From Romanomermis culicivorax (lineage: Eukaryota; Nematoda; Enoplea; Mermithida; Mermithidae), in NCBI GenBank assembly GCA_963922205.1, contig CAWUHX010000030.1, forward strand, positions 1,612,001-1,676,000: 64,000 nucleotides of DNA, read 5' to 3'. The notes beneath the pieces were generated by a model. It was not told where the DNA came from and ran no database searches. It saw nothing but the letters and a program-made list of their open reading frames with translations. The position numbers were made by a program, and so were the translations under genes. Below, piece by piece: positions 1-12,909 of the stretch (within the stretch, counting starts at the first letter, position 1; each line of letters starts with the position of its first letter).

Positions 1-318
1 AAAATAATGACAAGAAAAAAATTTTACGAGGCAAAAAATGATGAGAATCAAATATGAGAAAAACAGTAATAAATGCAAAAATAAGTGAAATAAATTTTAA
101 ACCAAAAATGTGGACTCAAGCGATGAGCTTGGCCAAAATGAGATTTTTGAGAGCAACAACACAACCAAAAGTTTAAATAATATTTTTGTATTTTGTATTT
201 TATAATGTTTTTGGATTTTTTGTAATTTTATTATGTTTTTGTATTTTTTGTGTTTTTTGAATAAATGAAATTGAATCAAGAACGGAGCATTTTAGACCAA
301 GATTTTTGCAGCTGAAAT

Positions 319-2241
319 TTATTGTTGTTGCCCGCCGCCTTGCTGCTGGCCTTGTCGATGACCTCCACGACCCCGGAATGCACCACGAGGGTGTTGTCCT
401 TGGTATATACCTTGGCCACCAATGTAACCAGCTCTGCCCCTGTTCGGATTTTTGAAATGAAACTGGCCTGGTTGGGCACCCCTTCCCCGTCCTCCACGAG
501 CTCCCCTAGCACCCTGTGGATGCTGTATAAGTTGCTGTGGTTTTGGAACGGTTATGGAGGCTTGCCCAGTGCCAGTACTGGGGCCAGTGGAGACCTGGTT
601 GGTTACACCAATTGTGGCTCCTTGACCACCAGTTTGACTGCTTGCGAGTCCAGGTGCTCCAAAGGTCTGTCCTGCATCGTTCTGAACTTTGCTAAATTTA
701 ACAGTAGTTGGAGGACTTGGGCTACCTGACCTTTTGACATCCATCTCTGCCACTTGCTGACTGTAATTATACATCACCAAGCAATAGGCAGTCTTAAAAA
801 CATCCGAGGCAGTGGCACTTTGATACTCCTGTAACAGCATGACATTTGCAAACACTTTGGCTGAGACTGATCATTTACCAATCTGCTCAGCCGTAGGTGG
901 CGCATAGTCAAGCATAAGGAATATCATCAAGCACAAGTATCTGACCGCTGCAAATACCACACTCGCTCGATATTTCATGAGCCATTCAAGAACAATTTCA
1001 CGAATGATCCTATCCCATGGAATATTTCGCAAATCGTATAAAAATCCTCCTTGGACATCAAACTGTGGCTGATACAGTTTGTATATAGTCCTGACCGCTT
1101 TATTGACCATCAGCCAAATCTCCGAATCTTCAAACTGCTCATCGCAGAAATAATTAGCCAATTCCAGTGTAGCAAAAGAAATTGGACCTCTGGCTCTACT
1201 TTTATCTTTGGTAACTTGCCAAAAATCCAACAATACAACCCGGAAAAATTCCACCATCATTTCTGGTGTTTGTTGATTTGTGTCAACAGTAACCAGAGTT
1301 AACGGCTTTATTTTTCCTGCTGTAAAGATTTGAACTTTCTGTCCTGCAACCTGTGGCTTGCTAGGAGCTCCCTGCACCTTAGGCTGACGCCCTCCGGAAG
1401 CAGAGGTGTCTGTAGCCTGCAACAGAAATTGCATGGACTGACTCGTTGCCGTAGATAAAATATCTGTAGAGGCAGTCTGTAACATAGGAGTAGTTGAAGA
1501 TACTTTGGTCACAGATACCATTGCTGAGACTGGAGCAGAAGTTTTGACAGGTTTCAGCTGCGTAACCTTTGCAGGCTGCGCAATTGCCTTTTCTACCTTT
1601 TTCTTCTCCTGATGGGCTTTTGTTTTTTGTTTCTTTTTCAAGTTAACGAAAATTTGCCTATCATTTAAGCCTTTTTGTTTCATATTTTTTATATCCTCAG
1701 CAGTATAGTATCGGGGAACACCTTCTGCATCCCAGGTCAAGGCTGAAACTTGAATTTCCTTTTCTTCCTCATCCAGCTGGGCTGCTAGCTCTTGTGGTGT
1801 TTCCACCACAGTATGGCTAAGTGTCCCTGCTGTCTGTTCTTCCTCCTTCTTCTTTGCACCTTGGGCATCCATGTATTGACTAATACACGCTTGGTCATAC
1901 ACATTCTGCTCATCCTGGGCGATCGGAATTTCTTCCGACTGAGCTTGACTTTCTACGCTGGACAAGTACTGACTCGCATCCATAGATGTTTGTACCGCTT
2001 GCTGCGTAGGTAAGCCAGGTGGTGGTGGCAACATTTCCATCTGCAGCTGCATCACAACTTGTCGTTGCAGTTGCAGCTGTGTGACAGAAGGTGCTGTCAT
2101 CCCAGATTTGGCTACTTCGGGGTTGGCGATTGAAATATATAATAATGTGTCTTCGTTGTCAACCTCTTTGCAGCTTTCCTCTCCCAGGAGAGCGGAATAA
2201 TCCTCATCCTCACTCTCCAATTCTGTGACATCCTCGTCCAC
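319..2241 (-). pseudogene. Unidentified acidic/Gln-rich protein with RGG-rich tail; one in-frame stop
   Basis: Not recognised. One frame runs from about 2241 to 319, broken only by a TGA at 873-871; reading continues in the same frame to a stop at 319. The N-terminus is acidic (about residues 1-30). A Gln/Met/Pro-rich stretch, a Lys/Glu-rich helical segment (about 160-220) and a Ser/Thr/Ala linker follow. A helical block (about 310-500) looks capsid-like in composition, and the last 60 residues are Gly/Arg/Gln-rich with RGG and RGR repeats typical of RNA-binding tails. The first codon of the frame is GTG and the frame stays open upstream to about 2270, so the true start is probably on an upstream exon. 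An RGG tail behind a helical block would suit a gag-like RNA-binding protein, but no zinc knuckle or protease is present. It follows the exonuclease gene in the same direction. Confidence 0.5.
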
Positions 2242-2960
2242 TTGTGTCGTATTGAAGTGCTCATATGCCCTCGGCTACCTAGCTGCAGTTCTTGGGAGAT
2301 CCAATCTTGTACCACCCCTGACGCTAACCCGGTACTAATTACAATCCTACTGCAGTTAACTGAGACTTGATGTACGAAGATATTTATTTTGAGCAAACCA
2401 AAAGTGTAGTAAAATACAATTGTGAACGTAAGTGAGAAACGAATATGCAAAGTGCCGAAATACGTGAACACAAACGCCTGACTCCTCCCTGCTTCGCTGA
2501 TCCTTCTATTCGTCCCTGTGCACAGAGCCACAGGGACTTCAGGATATCTTAGTCCACGGCCTAAGCTGAAACTTGTCAAAAGACAGAATAAATGATCCTG
2601 ACTCCAGAACAACAACTCACTAATTATCCTGACCAAAATCGAACGTCGAAACCTCCTCAGGCCGCGTAAGTTCTCAAGACTGATCCGCGACGTGATACCA
2701 AAACACAGTAAACAAAAGCGGCGAATGCGACCACATTCCTTCCCGAGTCACCGCGGATTTTCACCAAGCATCCGATCCTTGGGATAGGATGACAATAATA
2801 TGCAAAAAAGGAGATGCTTCTCCGACGACCAGGAATAATAAGACGAAATAATAAGAATGAAAAAATACACTGCAATGCGCCTAACATCAACTTGCAAGTA
2901 GTATGCAAAACTTTCGCGCCCACCATTTATTTATTTTGGACCAAAAATATGTGTGACACA
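2242..2960 (-). other. Leader, LTR-like or upstream-exon region of the RGG-tail gene
   Basis: This stretch lies just upstream of the RGG-tail frame. On the minus strand it has an ATG at 2926 opening an 89-codon frame, a second open stretch (2636-2112) overlapping the RGG frame, a short hairpin around 2510-2530 (CCCTGTG / CACAGGG) and an AATAAA near 2385. Possible acceptor and donor sites occur (for example CTGCAG and CTAG/GTAGCC around 2275-2350). It could hold small upstream exons or be the LTR and leader of a retroelement. I could not find a second copy in the window to decide. Confidence 0.25.
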
Positions 2961-3058
2961 AACCATTTTATCGGTTTGTTTACCTAATAATAAATGAAAA
3001 CACTTTAACAACAAAGAGACTTTAGGAAATGAAAATGAGGTAATTAGAGGACCAAAGG

Positions 3059-5945
3059 TCAGAGGAATTGACCCTCTGACACTTGACCTGACCGAACTGT
3101 GGGTTCATCATCAGGGTCAAGTATATCGGATTTCATCCTGAAATCAGATTGTTTGGTTTCCTTACCATATGTATAGGTAACCATAGGTAATTCCGTCGGC
3201 AGAGGCCTCTGGTGAATACACTTCTCAGGAAATTCATATGTATACATCAGATAGTCAGCCAGTATACATCTAATTTGACCCGTCTGAAGAGTAGGCGTGT
3301 CTGGTGCCAGGCCATATCCCAGCGACGGGGTTTTAACTCCGAATTCAGCATAGTAGAATCTGACATAGAAAAAGCAGTTGGCCCAATAATCCTTGTTATG
3401 GGTTATATTGTCCTTTGCTTTTTCTGTTGAAATTGGAGAGCCTATTTTGTCACACAAGGGCAACCAAATAGGCATAAAGCCAAACCTATTTTGCCAGGTC
3501 GTAACCCTTTTGCCTTTTACAGCCTATTCGGGTTCCGTTGGTGGTAAAGATGCCACTATGCTGGAGTTCTGTAAAACCCTATCATTGGTCTTCCATGCCA
3601 TCTTCTTGATTAACTCTTCATCCTCCTTCGAGTAGGATTTGAGGAAATTATAATTTAATAATTCCCTCAGTATGTAATCGTACTCAGCATGGCTATGAGG
3701 CCAGAAAAGAAAGAATGGTAGAGGAATTATGTTGCATGCTTTTTCCAATGCAGAAAACTTTGTTGAGTCCATGACATGCTCGTAGTTCCTCAAGTCTGCC
3801 ATCCAATGATCACTGTCATACTTAGCCATACTGGTGTCGATTTCCACTGGTTCGTAGCAATCTGTTCCGAGTTGAAACGATTGAAGCTGCTTCAACCAGT
3901 CCTGTCCAGGAGTCTTATTCATGGCAAGACCTGCCGTGATATACCACACAACATCTACCGGATCCATCAATTTGAAAAATGAAACCCCCTGCAACATTTC
4001 TGTATGCAGTCAGTTTATCACCTCGTTAGTTCTATTGACCTGTTGCTCCATTGTATCCATGTCCTCTGGATCACTTAAATCTTCCCACTGATTTACCTTC
4101 TTTTTGCTTGGACTAGCTTTTAGCGCCTTGGGATAAACCCCAGAGAGTAAAGTGTGGTCCGTAGCTTTAGCGGGATTTTTAATATCCACAGGACAAAAAT
4201 GCTCCCACAGATCATTATGAAATTGCGTAGCCCACCTGGCCATTACTTCTTGCCGCATCATGTGGTAAACCTTGAATAACTGCCTTTTTACAATGTCTTT
4301 CTCATCTATGAAGTTTGGATCCTCAAACCCCGTTAGGTCTTGAGAATAGACCGTATAAAAGCAGAAAGCCAAGGTTTTCACTTGGGCCAGCGACAAAATA
4401 TCATGGGGGTACGTTGCTGTAACCCCACTTAATTCACTGCAAAACCCGTAGTGAAAAAACCCCAAAAATACGGCAATTGAGTCATAGGGGTCTAGGCCAG
4501 CATACACAATTTCAGTATCCTGAATCTTGGGGGCCAAGAACTTTTCTCGAACTTTTTTGTCACCAAAGTGGCATTGATATTTGCCGACATCAGCCAAGTA
4601 AAATTTGGTGAAAAGCCCTTTTAACCCAAGGTTTTCAGGACACAATCCTAAATCACGAGTGTGATTGGCCATGGGCCCCGTCATCGTTCTGATACAAATC
4701 TCACTGTCCCAGTATTTTCCAAATCCTTGGAGTATATGGGCGTGAATGATTTTTGTCTTATCATGAGCCGAGGCCCCTGACCCAGATCCATAGATGTTCA
4801 AAATTGCAACTATATCGTCCACAACTTTGAAACCAACCAAGAAACGATCCACCAATGAAAGGAATGAAATCAAAAAATCCCACTCCTTCGGCTTCAATGT
4901 TGTAAGGTTGATAACAAAGCTGGAACCATCTATATGTGCAAATGACACCAGCCTAGCGAACTCTTTCCCTTCCTGGTTCTGGATTGCTACTCTATAAAGT
5001 ATGACACATACCTCAGTCTTCTTGACCTTTTCCACGTCAAATCTGACAATGCCTAACCCCCAAAACTGGCTTGTGGCCAATTGTTTCAGGATTGGCTCGA
5101 TGTTGCGGCCATGGACCTGTTCCGGCTCAATTGGTCGTTGCGGCCAATAGTCCATTGTGCCAGCGAAGGATTGTTCGATCTCTCCAATGCGGGCCAGACG
5201 CTTGATGTTATAGTCTAAAAATCAAAAATAATTAGCCCTTTGACCCTTTAAAAATCAGGCATTAGGCCACCACCACCAATTAATTAATCAAATTTGACTG
5301 GCACCAAATCAAGAAAAAGATTTAGGGTGGAGAAAAATAAATTAATTAGAGAGGTTAGGTGTCAAAGTCATAAAGTAAGCAGGCCTGGTGGTTACCCAAA
5401 TGCTACACCAATTTTTTTAGGAACCTCACATTTGCACCACCTCTCGCTTCTTGATGTCGGCTGCCGTCAATTTACCACTTACCCTAGCAATAACTTCACC
5501 CCTCGGTACCAAAATTAAATAGTGAATAAATAACCAATTAAGGTTTTAATTAATCAAGAAATAAATTTAGTAAAAGAGGGGCTTTAATAAAACCAAAAAT
5601 AAATGCTTCGGAGTCCGATCTAAGGTAAAAACAATTAGATTTTGGCTTTTTAGGGCCGTAAATCCATTAGGTTTTTTCTTTTCACCTATCCTAACATTTT
5701 TAGAAACTTTTCTTCCAACTCGTTTTCCCCTTGGTTGGCCCATTCAGAAAATTGAGCATGAAGAAATCATTCCTAAGACACCTAAATGGGCGAATTCGTC
5801 CCACATACCAAGAAATAATTAAATAAAACTTACCATCGGTCAAAAAATAATGATTGTTTTGGTGGCCTTGCGGTTGGCCCGCCTTAATGTGGTCGGCGTG
5901 CATGCATAAATTTCGCGCGAAAGGCGTGACGCCTAGTTTCGACAT
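3059..5945 (-). pseudogene. DEDDy-type 3'-5' exonuclease-domain protein, two exons, two in-frame stops
   Basis: Exon 1 is 5945-5834 (ATG, 37 codons plus one base) and ends at a strong donor, G/GTAAGT. Exon 2 is 5214-3059, behind the acceptor TTTTTAG. The phases agree: the G ending exon 1 plus AC gives Asp. Residues about 90-330 fit the WRN/MUT-7 family of 3'-5' exonucleases: FDVE (first Asp and Glu), VVDDI (second Asp), a GLKGL stretch and YAGLDPYDS (Tyr and last Asp). All DEDDy catalytic positions are therefore present. About 350 further residues are unassigned. TGA at 4012-4010 and TAG at 3526-3524 interrupt an otherwise continuous frame with no frameshift, so it is a young pseudogene or an allele with nonsense codons. 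Such enzymes trim RNA or DNA 3' ends in repair or small-RNA pathways; the substrate here is unknown. The 619-bp intron (5215-5833) holds nothing recognisable. Confidence 0.68.
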
Positions 5946-6489
5946 CGAAAATAAAATTTTTTGAAAAATTTTTCAATTTCGCATTGTATCTTCTAAAGTA
6001 AACAAAATGTTAGAGAACATTTATCATTACTTCAATATCAATACAATATACGAAATTACCAAAAAATAATTTTATCGGGTCCTTGGGCTGGATGAGAAAT
6101 TTTGTTCGAAAAGATTTGTGGGATGCGGAGCACAGAAAAAACACGACTTTTGGAATTGAGAATGAAAATTGATTGTAAACCTCCCAAAATGTAACCCAAA
6201 ATTTTTAGCGTCAGGTGTACAAATTAACAATATTATTCTGAAAATTTGACCCTCCGCTACACGAGTTTAAAAAAGGTATTAAACAAATATAAATCGGTTA
6301 AATAACACAAAAAATAAAAATTTTATTCACATAAAATACACGTATACAGCATTTTCTGCTAAAAATTTTTGGACACAGAAATAATGACCGGATGATCTTC
6401 AGTCTCAGCGAGATTTCCAGTTGTGTTAACTGGAGTATCCCGGAAGACCTGCAACTTTCCGTGTCCAGACCATCTGGTACCTTCATATC

Positions 6490-7226
6490 AAAAGTGTTTT
6501 AGCCTACTTGCCGATACGACCTGCTTTTTAAGCGGCTTGTTCCAATGCACTATGGTGAGCACATTTTCTTTCAATCTTTTATCATCGATGATGATATATG
6601 GTCCTTGCCAAGGTAACCCTGTCTACTTTCAACAGAACCCAATCCCCATAGTCATTAGGCATGACTATTCTAAGTGCAGCAGTGAAATTGATACCAAAAT
6701 TTGCTTCATGCCCCTGCAGCAGTGAAAATGGCGAGCATTTGGTTGCTGCGTGGGGTGTGGCATTATAAGCAAATGCCACTGCGCTGAGGTACCTTGGCCA
6801 TTTATTGTTATCCTCAATTGCAACTTTTCGCAGTTGCTTTATTAGAGTTTGGTTAAATCTCTCAACCATACCATTACCCTGTGGGTGGTATGCTGTTGAG
6901 AAAATTTTTCTGCACTCTAACAGTTTACAGACTGCTTTCATAAGATCTGAATTAAATCCAGATCTATTATCACTAAGAAGTTTTCTTGGGGTACTGTGCC
7001 TAAATATCACATGCTCTAAGAATGCATCCACTATGGTTTCAGCCATCTGATCTGGGATCAATATAGCTTCGACCCATTTAGTGAAATAATCCTGAAAGAC
7101 AATGACATATGGGCGACATTTCCTCAAGGGAGCAATCCCTACTATGTCCGCAGACACAATATCGAAGGGACCCTCAGGTATAATGGGTATCAATGGGGAT
7201 ATGGAGCTTTTACTGGGAGTAGCCAC
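6490..7226 (-). pseudogene. gypsy integrase core and C-terminal GPY/F-like module
   Basis: The retroviral-type integrase core reads VSADIVG (first Asp), LLSDNRSGFNS (second Asp) and the Glu in GMVERFNQ, giving a complete D,D,E triad. It continues in frame from the upstream zinc finger across one TAA. The frame closes at 6582, but a one-base shift near 6610 opens a continuation to about 6490 beginning GPYIIIDD and containing HWNKPLKKQ. That fits the GPY/F module found after many gypsy integrase cores. A further open stretch runs to about 6380 across another stop. The enzyme inserts element DNA into the genome. Confidence 0.82.
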
Positions 7227-9632
7227 TTAGCAGACAGGGCAAAACTTCAACCAATTTCTGACATCTTTTTCCATGCCAGGCCACCAGAACCCCTGTTTGA
7301 CAACACTCAAAGTTCTTTTGAACCCTTGGTGTGTTATTATAACGGCTCCATGATATTGGTGAAGAATGCTGTCTCTGAGGGAATTTGGGACCAGGATCTG
7401 ATCATGGTGATGTCCCTCAGTTTCCCTATAAAGAACCTCATAGAATCCACTATGATACTTCGTAGTGCTTTTGACTCCTAATCTTTCCCAAATTGGGATA
7501 AGATTAGTGTCTTCTTTTTGCAATTGAGCGATAACCTTTAGATCAATTGGATAATTGATCTTATCATCATCCTTCTTTCCTTCATTTTCTGCTTCTTCCA
7601 CTTCTTCAAGCTCTTTCTCTTTATTCAGGAAAAGCCAAGCAATGTTTTCAGGATCAGTTGGTACAGATGTACCCTGTTCCTCATTTCCTGCACTCTGATC
7701 CTGAAGTTTTGCTTGTCTTCTAGTTGTGACTGCATCAACTACCGTAAGCTTCTGCATTTCATCTCTGACTTGCAATGTATCTTTGGTAGTTGGTGCAATA
7801 TTCTCTTTTCCTACTGTCAATTCCTGGGTATCTGTCAATTCCTTGGTCTGCTCAGGGACAATTTTCTTGTCTCTACTTTCAATTTCTTCGTCCGTTATCC
7901 TCTGAGATTGTTGTACCAATTCTTGGCTTTCAATTTCATTGATTTGAGTTCTGAAATTACAAAATTGAATCTTGAAGACATATTCCCACTTTGGTGGGTT
8001 CTTGTCCTTAGCGTCTTCGGGTTCATCTTTCCTTGAGAGGAAATCAGCCATTGCGTTTTGTCTACCGGGCACATACTCCAATCTTTGATTAAATTGATTT
8101 ATAATGGAATACCATCTCTTCAATTTATCATTGGTTTGAGTATTTAATTTCATTGATAGAAGAGGTTTATGATCGGTTTTGATCAATACTTTTTGTCCAA
8201 ACAAATAGTGCTGGTAAACTTTAAGACCATAGACAACCGCTAGGCATTCTCGCTCTGTAGCACACCACTTCCTCTCGTCTTCCTTAAGGATTGGGCTGCT
8301 ATAGGCTATTACCCATTGGTCATCTTTATTCTTCTGATAAAGTACTGCTCCCAGTGTGGTTCCACTGGCATCTGTTTGGAGAACCAACTCCGCAGTTCCA
8401 TCCAAAACAGGATACCGTAGAAATGGCACTGAGGTGAGTGCTTTTTTCAGTTCTTCAAACACTCGGCCATGTTCCTCTGTTGCTTTGAACTTCTTCTTTC
8501 CCGTAGCAGTAAGCTTATACAACGGTTCTGCAAGATTTGCAAGGTTTGGGATAAATTTCTTACACCATTGCAGTATCCCCAAAAATCGTTGCATACGCTT
8601 AACCCTATTGGGAAATTCAAATTCCGTAATAGCCTTCACTTTTTTCGGATCTGGTGAGGTTCCATTTTCGTCCAGTACGTGTCCAAGAAAATGAACATTT
8701 TTTGGAAGATATTCACACTTCTCCAGTTTAAGTGTTAGCTTTGCTTTCCAAAGAGCTAGCAAGACCAATTCCAAATTCTCCAAATGTTCTTCATAAGTCT
8801 TGGAGAATACAATGATATCATCAATGTAAACCAAACAGGCTCTCCAGACTAGACCATGCAACACTCTCTCCATCATTCTCTGAAACTCTGCAGGTGCATT
8901 TTTAAGTCCGAAAGGCATAACTTTAAACTGATATAGGCCTTCCTGACGTATAAATGCAGTTTTCTCCTTGCTACTTTCCTCAGGTCAGACTTGCCAATAT
9001 CCAGAGTTTAGATCCAAGGTGGTATAAAATTTAGCATTACCTAGACAATCCAAATAATCATCCATTCTAGGTATAGAATACTCGTTCTTAGTAACTTCAT
9101 TTATACCTCTGAAGTCCACAACTGGTCTTGCAGTACCGTCCTTTTTCCCAACTAGGAAAAGTGGAGCAGCCCATGGTGACCAGCTGGGTTCAATAACTCC
9201 TTTATCTAACATATCTTGGACTTGAGCTCTAATCCCTGATCTTTGGTTAATGGGAGCTCTGTAATAATGTTTTGCTGCTGGCATTGCATTACCAGTATCA
9301 ATTTTGCATGTAAGATACGGTGTTGTAGTTAAGGAATCATTGGGTAAGCTGAAAACGTCTCTGTATTTAGACAGATTTATCACAGCTTTTTCCTTTAATT
9401 CCTCATCGATATCAGCCTTGGAGATCATTTTATATAACGCTTCCCTAAATGCCAATGCATCATGCATGGACATTCTGGGAGTGGCATTAAAATTATCTTC
9501 AACACTAAATATCCCACAACTCATACTTTGTACTTCTGATACTCCTGAATTTTCTTGTAATATTGAGTCACAGTAGCCTACAACCTGATTAGGTTGCAAT
9601 TGACATCCAGAACCTGTATTATTCAAAATCAT
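7227..9632 (-). pseudogene. pol: gypsy reverse transcriptase, RNase H and integrase zinc finger
   Basis: This is one reading frame with a single internal TGA at 8987-8985. The N-terminal fingers and palm are in 9632-8985, including KKDGTARPVVDFR and the LDLNSGYWQV stretch that carries the first catalytic Asp. After the stop the frame resumes with MPFGLKNAPAEFQ and the catalytic box YIDDIIVFS. RNase H follows, with QTDASGTTLGAVL and TERECLAVVYG. A Glu/Lys-rich linker then leads to the H2C2 zinc-binding part of integrase (H, H, then CPVC at the end). A TAA at 7229-7227 separates this from the integrase core in the same frame. The order and motifs match Ty3/gypsy elements. Confidence 0.9.
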
Positions 9633-9739
9633 CAGAACAAAGTCTTCCGTTTACCATCAACCAGTGTGCTATCAACTCTGAATTTGTTTTCATCTTTATT
9701 TCCATCTATGACCAAACAATTCAGATCTGTTTTAGATGA

Positions 9740-10690
9740 TCATTCCCATAATCTTGCCTTAATAAGCACATCAGTTCCATGTGGTATGTATACTTTCGTA
9801 CATGATACTACTGGAACTACTATACCTAATTGGCATATCCTGGGGTATTGATCCTCTTTAGGACTTGAATGTACTACAGGTGCTTCCCCCATACGATCAA
9901 TAGCTTGTATATGACTCAGGTGATCTTTAGGTACAACACTTATAGCTTTCTCAACTCTATTAAGCTTCATGATACCTTTACCAAAATCAATCATTGCTCC
10001 AATATCTGGATGTGCTAAAAAATCTCTTCCAATTATAAGATTTTCCTCCACATTTAGAATGATTATGGCCTTGACTAAGAAAACTCCAAATTCACAATGC
10101 ATTTTGAATTGTATGTAACCATGTGCATGTACTACTGCACCATCAGCAACAGTGACTTTTAGTATTTCAGGATATCCTGTATATTCTTCATCAAATGCTT
10201 CCTTAAGAAACCATGAAGACATCACCGAACACTCAGCACCAGTATCCACTAAAGCCTTGGTGTTAGTATTACATACGGTCACATTTATGTGAAATGGGAG
10301 AGTTCGAGGAAACTTAGAAAACCTTAATCGTTCCTCCTGATTAGGAATTATCCCATGCTTGAAGGCCTTTGTAACCTTAGAATAATCTTCTTTCATCATG
10401 GCACACTTCAATACTCCAGGCCATTTCATTTCACTAACACCTTGACCCGTAGTGGCAATGCTATTAACACTTCCAGCAGATCCCAACTCTGTCTGACTGG
10501 ACGTGGATGGTTGACTACTGGAAATGGCTTGCACACTTGGGCTAGGGTTACTGATTTGAACCTGACCTTGAGGGGGAGCTGTGATCATCATCTGTTGGCT
10601 AGGGGCTGGCAGTTGTGGTGCCATATAGAGTTGCTCATTCGGCAATCTATTCTGGTAATTAATGAACTGTTGATAAGTATCATAATCCAT
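9740..10690 (-). pseudogene. gypsy aspartic protease region
   Basis: After a Gln/Pro/Ser-rich linker (about residues 1-110) a retropepsin-like domain contains the active-site triplet in ALVDTGAEC (about residue 148) and the later hydrophobic strand LIIGRDFLAHP (about 220), both typical of Ty3/gypsy proteases. The frame ends at a TGA at 9742-9740. Reading stays open in this frame to about 9650, then a one-base shift leads into the reverse transcriptase frame. It would cut the Gag-Pol polyprotein. It is fused in frame with the end of gag except for stop codons. Confidence 0.8.
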
Positions 10691-10699
10691 AGTATCACC

Positions 10700-12815
10700 A
10701 GAATAACCTATGGCATGAGCTCCTCTACTGCTCCTGCCAACATATCCTTTTCTAAAGCCTCCAAACTGTTGCCTGAAACCTCTGTTTCCACCATATTAAT
10801 TATCCCAATTATGTCCTTGTGCATTTTTCCATTGAAGGGTTTTACATTTGGACGTGTCATGAGAATGATTTCTATGGTATCGATAATATGGTTTCTTGAA
10901 CTCATTTCCACCCAGTTTTTGGGGTTTGCCCTTATTAACTTTAGCAGAAATTTCATTCAATTTAGCATCAGTCTTTTGGCTTATTTCCTGATAACACTGA
11001 GCCAACTTCGCAATCTCTTGTGATAACTTTGCTAGAACAGAATCACTGCTAGGTTCCTCAGACTCTTTTCCCTTTTAGGGATTAGTAGCCATTTGAGTCC
11101 CCTGTGAGTTATTCTCCTCTACAGAAGTATCGGAATCCTTCTTTTCTGGCACTAGGATCGGGGCTTGCTTCTCTCTCCTTGCTTGCTGTCGCATAGCTTT
11201 ATTTTGAAACTGCCTTTGTGGGGCATTGCCAAATTTATTTCTACCGACATAAGCCACTTCAGCTTGCCCTTCCCCCATCGTCACTTCCTTTATCACAATT
11301 GGAGATTCCGCAGTTCTTCTCTTTTTATAAGCAGCTGTATTCTGCTTATCTATCTTGTGCACATCCTCTGCCAGATCATGCCATGTTCCATGTTTCATAC
11401 TTCTCTCTTTGATCCAGCAACTCCATCTGATACTCTTCAGATGCTTTATACAAAAAGGTATCTATTATGAAGCGATCTCTGAACTCTTCTATCTTATTAG
11501 GATACAATCTATCTATTAGCACACTAATTCTCTTGAGGAATTTCACTCGAGGTTCATCAAATTCCTGCTTTATGTTCATCTACTCCCTTGTTTGCATACC
11601 AAAATTTGAATGTGGAGCTTGCACTTTGAGCAACTTCCTTCCGGCTTTTTCCTAACTCTTGAACCTTTTGGCAGTAGCTTTCCGTACACCCTTAGAATGT
11701 GCTCGTAAGGCAGCCAGCTTCATTTTATCAGTAGTTTCTGATGTAAACTCTGCTTCTAGATCATTTAGGAAGCTGAGAACTTGTGTTTCAGTCATGTCAT
11801 CAAGGAGTAGCTTTGGCTTTACAGCCTTCACTATATCTGACACAGTAGGCTCCAATCCATCCACTGAGGAGTCATTAGAATCTGATGAATTTCCTCGTGT
11901 GGACTTTTTGGATCGATTGTGTTTCGACGTAGTATGTTTGCTTTCCTTATGACTAGCTGCTGGTTCCTCATTAACCACCTGGAAAAATTGAGCAACTATA
12001 TCACTTGCTTGTTCTTGAACAGCAAGCAGTTCAGTTACCCATTTTTCCATACAAGCCTTTGATTTCACAGCCGGTTTGACTGTGAACTTTTGCTCTGACT
12101 CATCTGCTTCCATCTGCCGTAACCTTTGGTCATTGGCAATACAGGTTGCAGACGTCATTGGCAAAGTTCTACACATATCCTGAGTTTGCAATCGTCTATC
12201 TGTAGTCCTACTTACTCACATATCCCTTTCTTTCTGATCCAGGACGAATCTTTCCAATAGTCCTTGGACTCCGATCATCGAGTCGGCCCTTTTGTCAATT
12301 TTGACGTTTAACCATCGGATTTCATCATCTTTTTGACTCATTTCGAATTGTAAGTCGTCCAATGGATTGTGACGGTAATCATCCCGAATATTATCCAAAT
12401 TTTTGTTGACTTATGCGCAATGATACGTATCAAATCGTTGTCAAGGTCCTCGAAAATGTTCCTCTTTAAATTGATCAAATGGATCAATATGATCCTCAGC
12501 CAATTTCGGCCTTCTATCGATAGGTGCCAATATATGAGCATCTCTATCATCAGCAGTCAATAGTTCCTTTGCTGTGGCCATATTATTGGTATTATTACTG
12601 GCCATTGTGGGTGCTATGGAATTGGGCGCGCTTACTGGGTCCAATTTTACCTCAGCCCTCTGGCTTATGGTACTTGAGTTGGAGCCTTTCCGCTTGCTCC
12701 TAGTATTAGATACCACGGGCAGAGGGAAAGATTTATCCACCTCATCATGCCTTATGCCAGGTGGAGTCCTCGGTAAAGTCGTACCAGAGGCTAAATCCTC
12801 AGCATTTTTGGACAT
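10700..12815 (-). pseudogene. gag: gag of the gypsy element (multiply interrupted)
   Basis: The first ATG after the LTR is at 12815; the frame is open from the LTR edge but has no earlier ATG. Reading stays in one frame to about 11376 with several stops (near 12441, 12405, 12216, 11652 and 11580), shifts by one base near 11390, and continues to the protease with stops near 11075 and 10793. The product has a Ser/Thr-rich N-terminus, a Lys/Ser/Asp-rich middle, a helical capsid-like part (about 11580-11380) and basic stretches. Near 10890 is a degenerate Cys/His cluster (YHRNHSHDTSKC) where a zinc knuckle is expected, then a Gly/Arg-rich tail. It would form the virus-like particle. Identification rests mainly on its position between LTR and protease. 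Confidence 0.65.
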
Positions 12816-12909
12816 TTTGAGTCCTAAGTCTTTGTAAAAACATTTAGGTTTTGTGACACCTCGAGTGACTCTGCGCTCTTCCGTATTGCAAGTGTCAGAA
12901 GCCACCACT

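Noticed and set aside
6490-12815. Evidence of C-to-T hypermutation in the gypsy stops
   Set aside because: Every stop codon can be reached from CAA, CAG or CGA by C-to-T, so agreement is automatic and proves nothing without an alignment.
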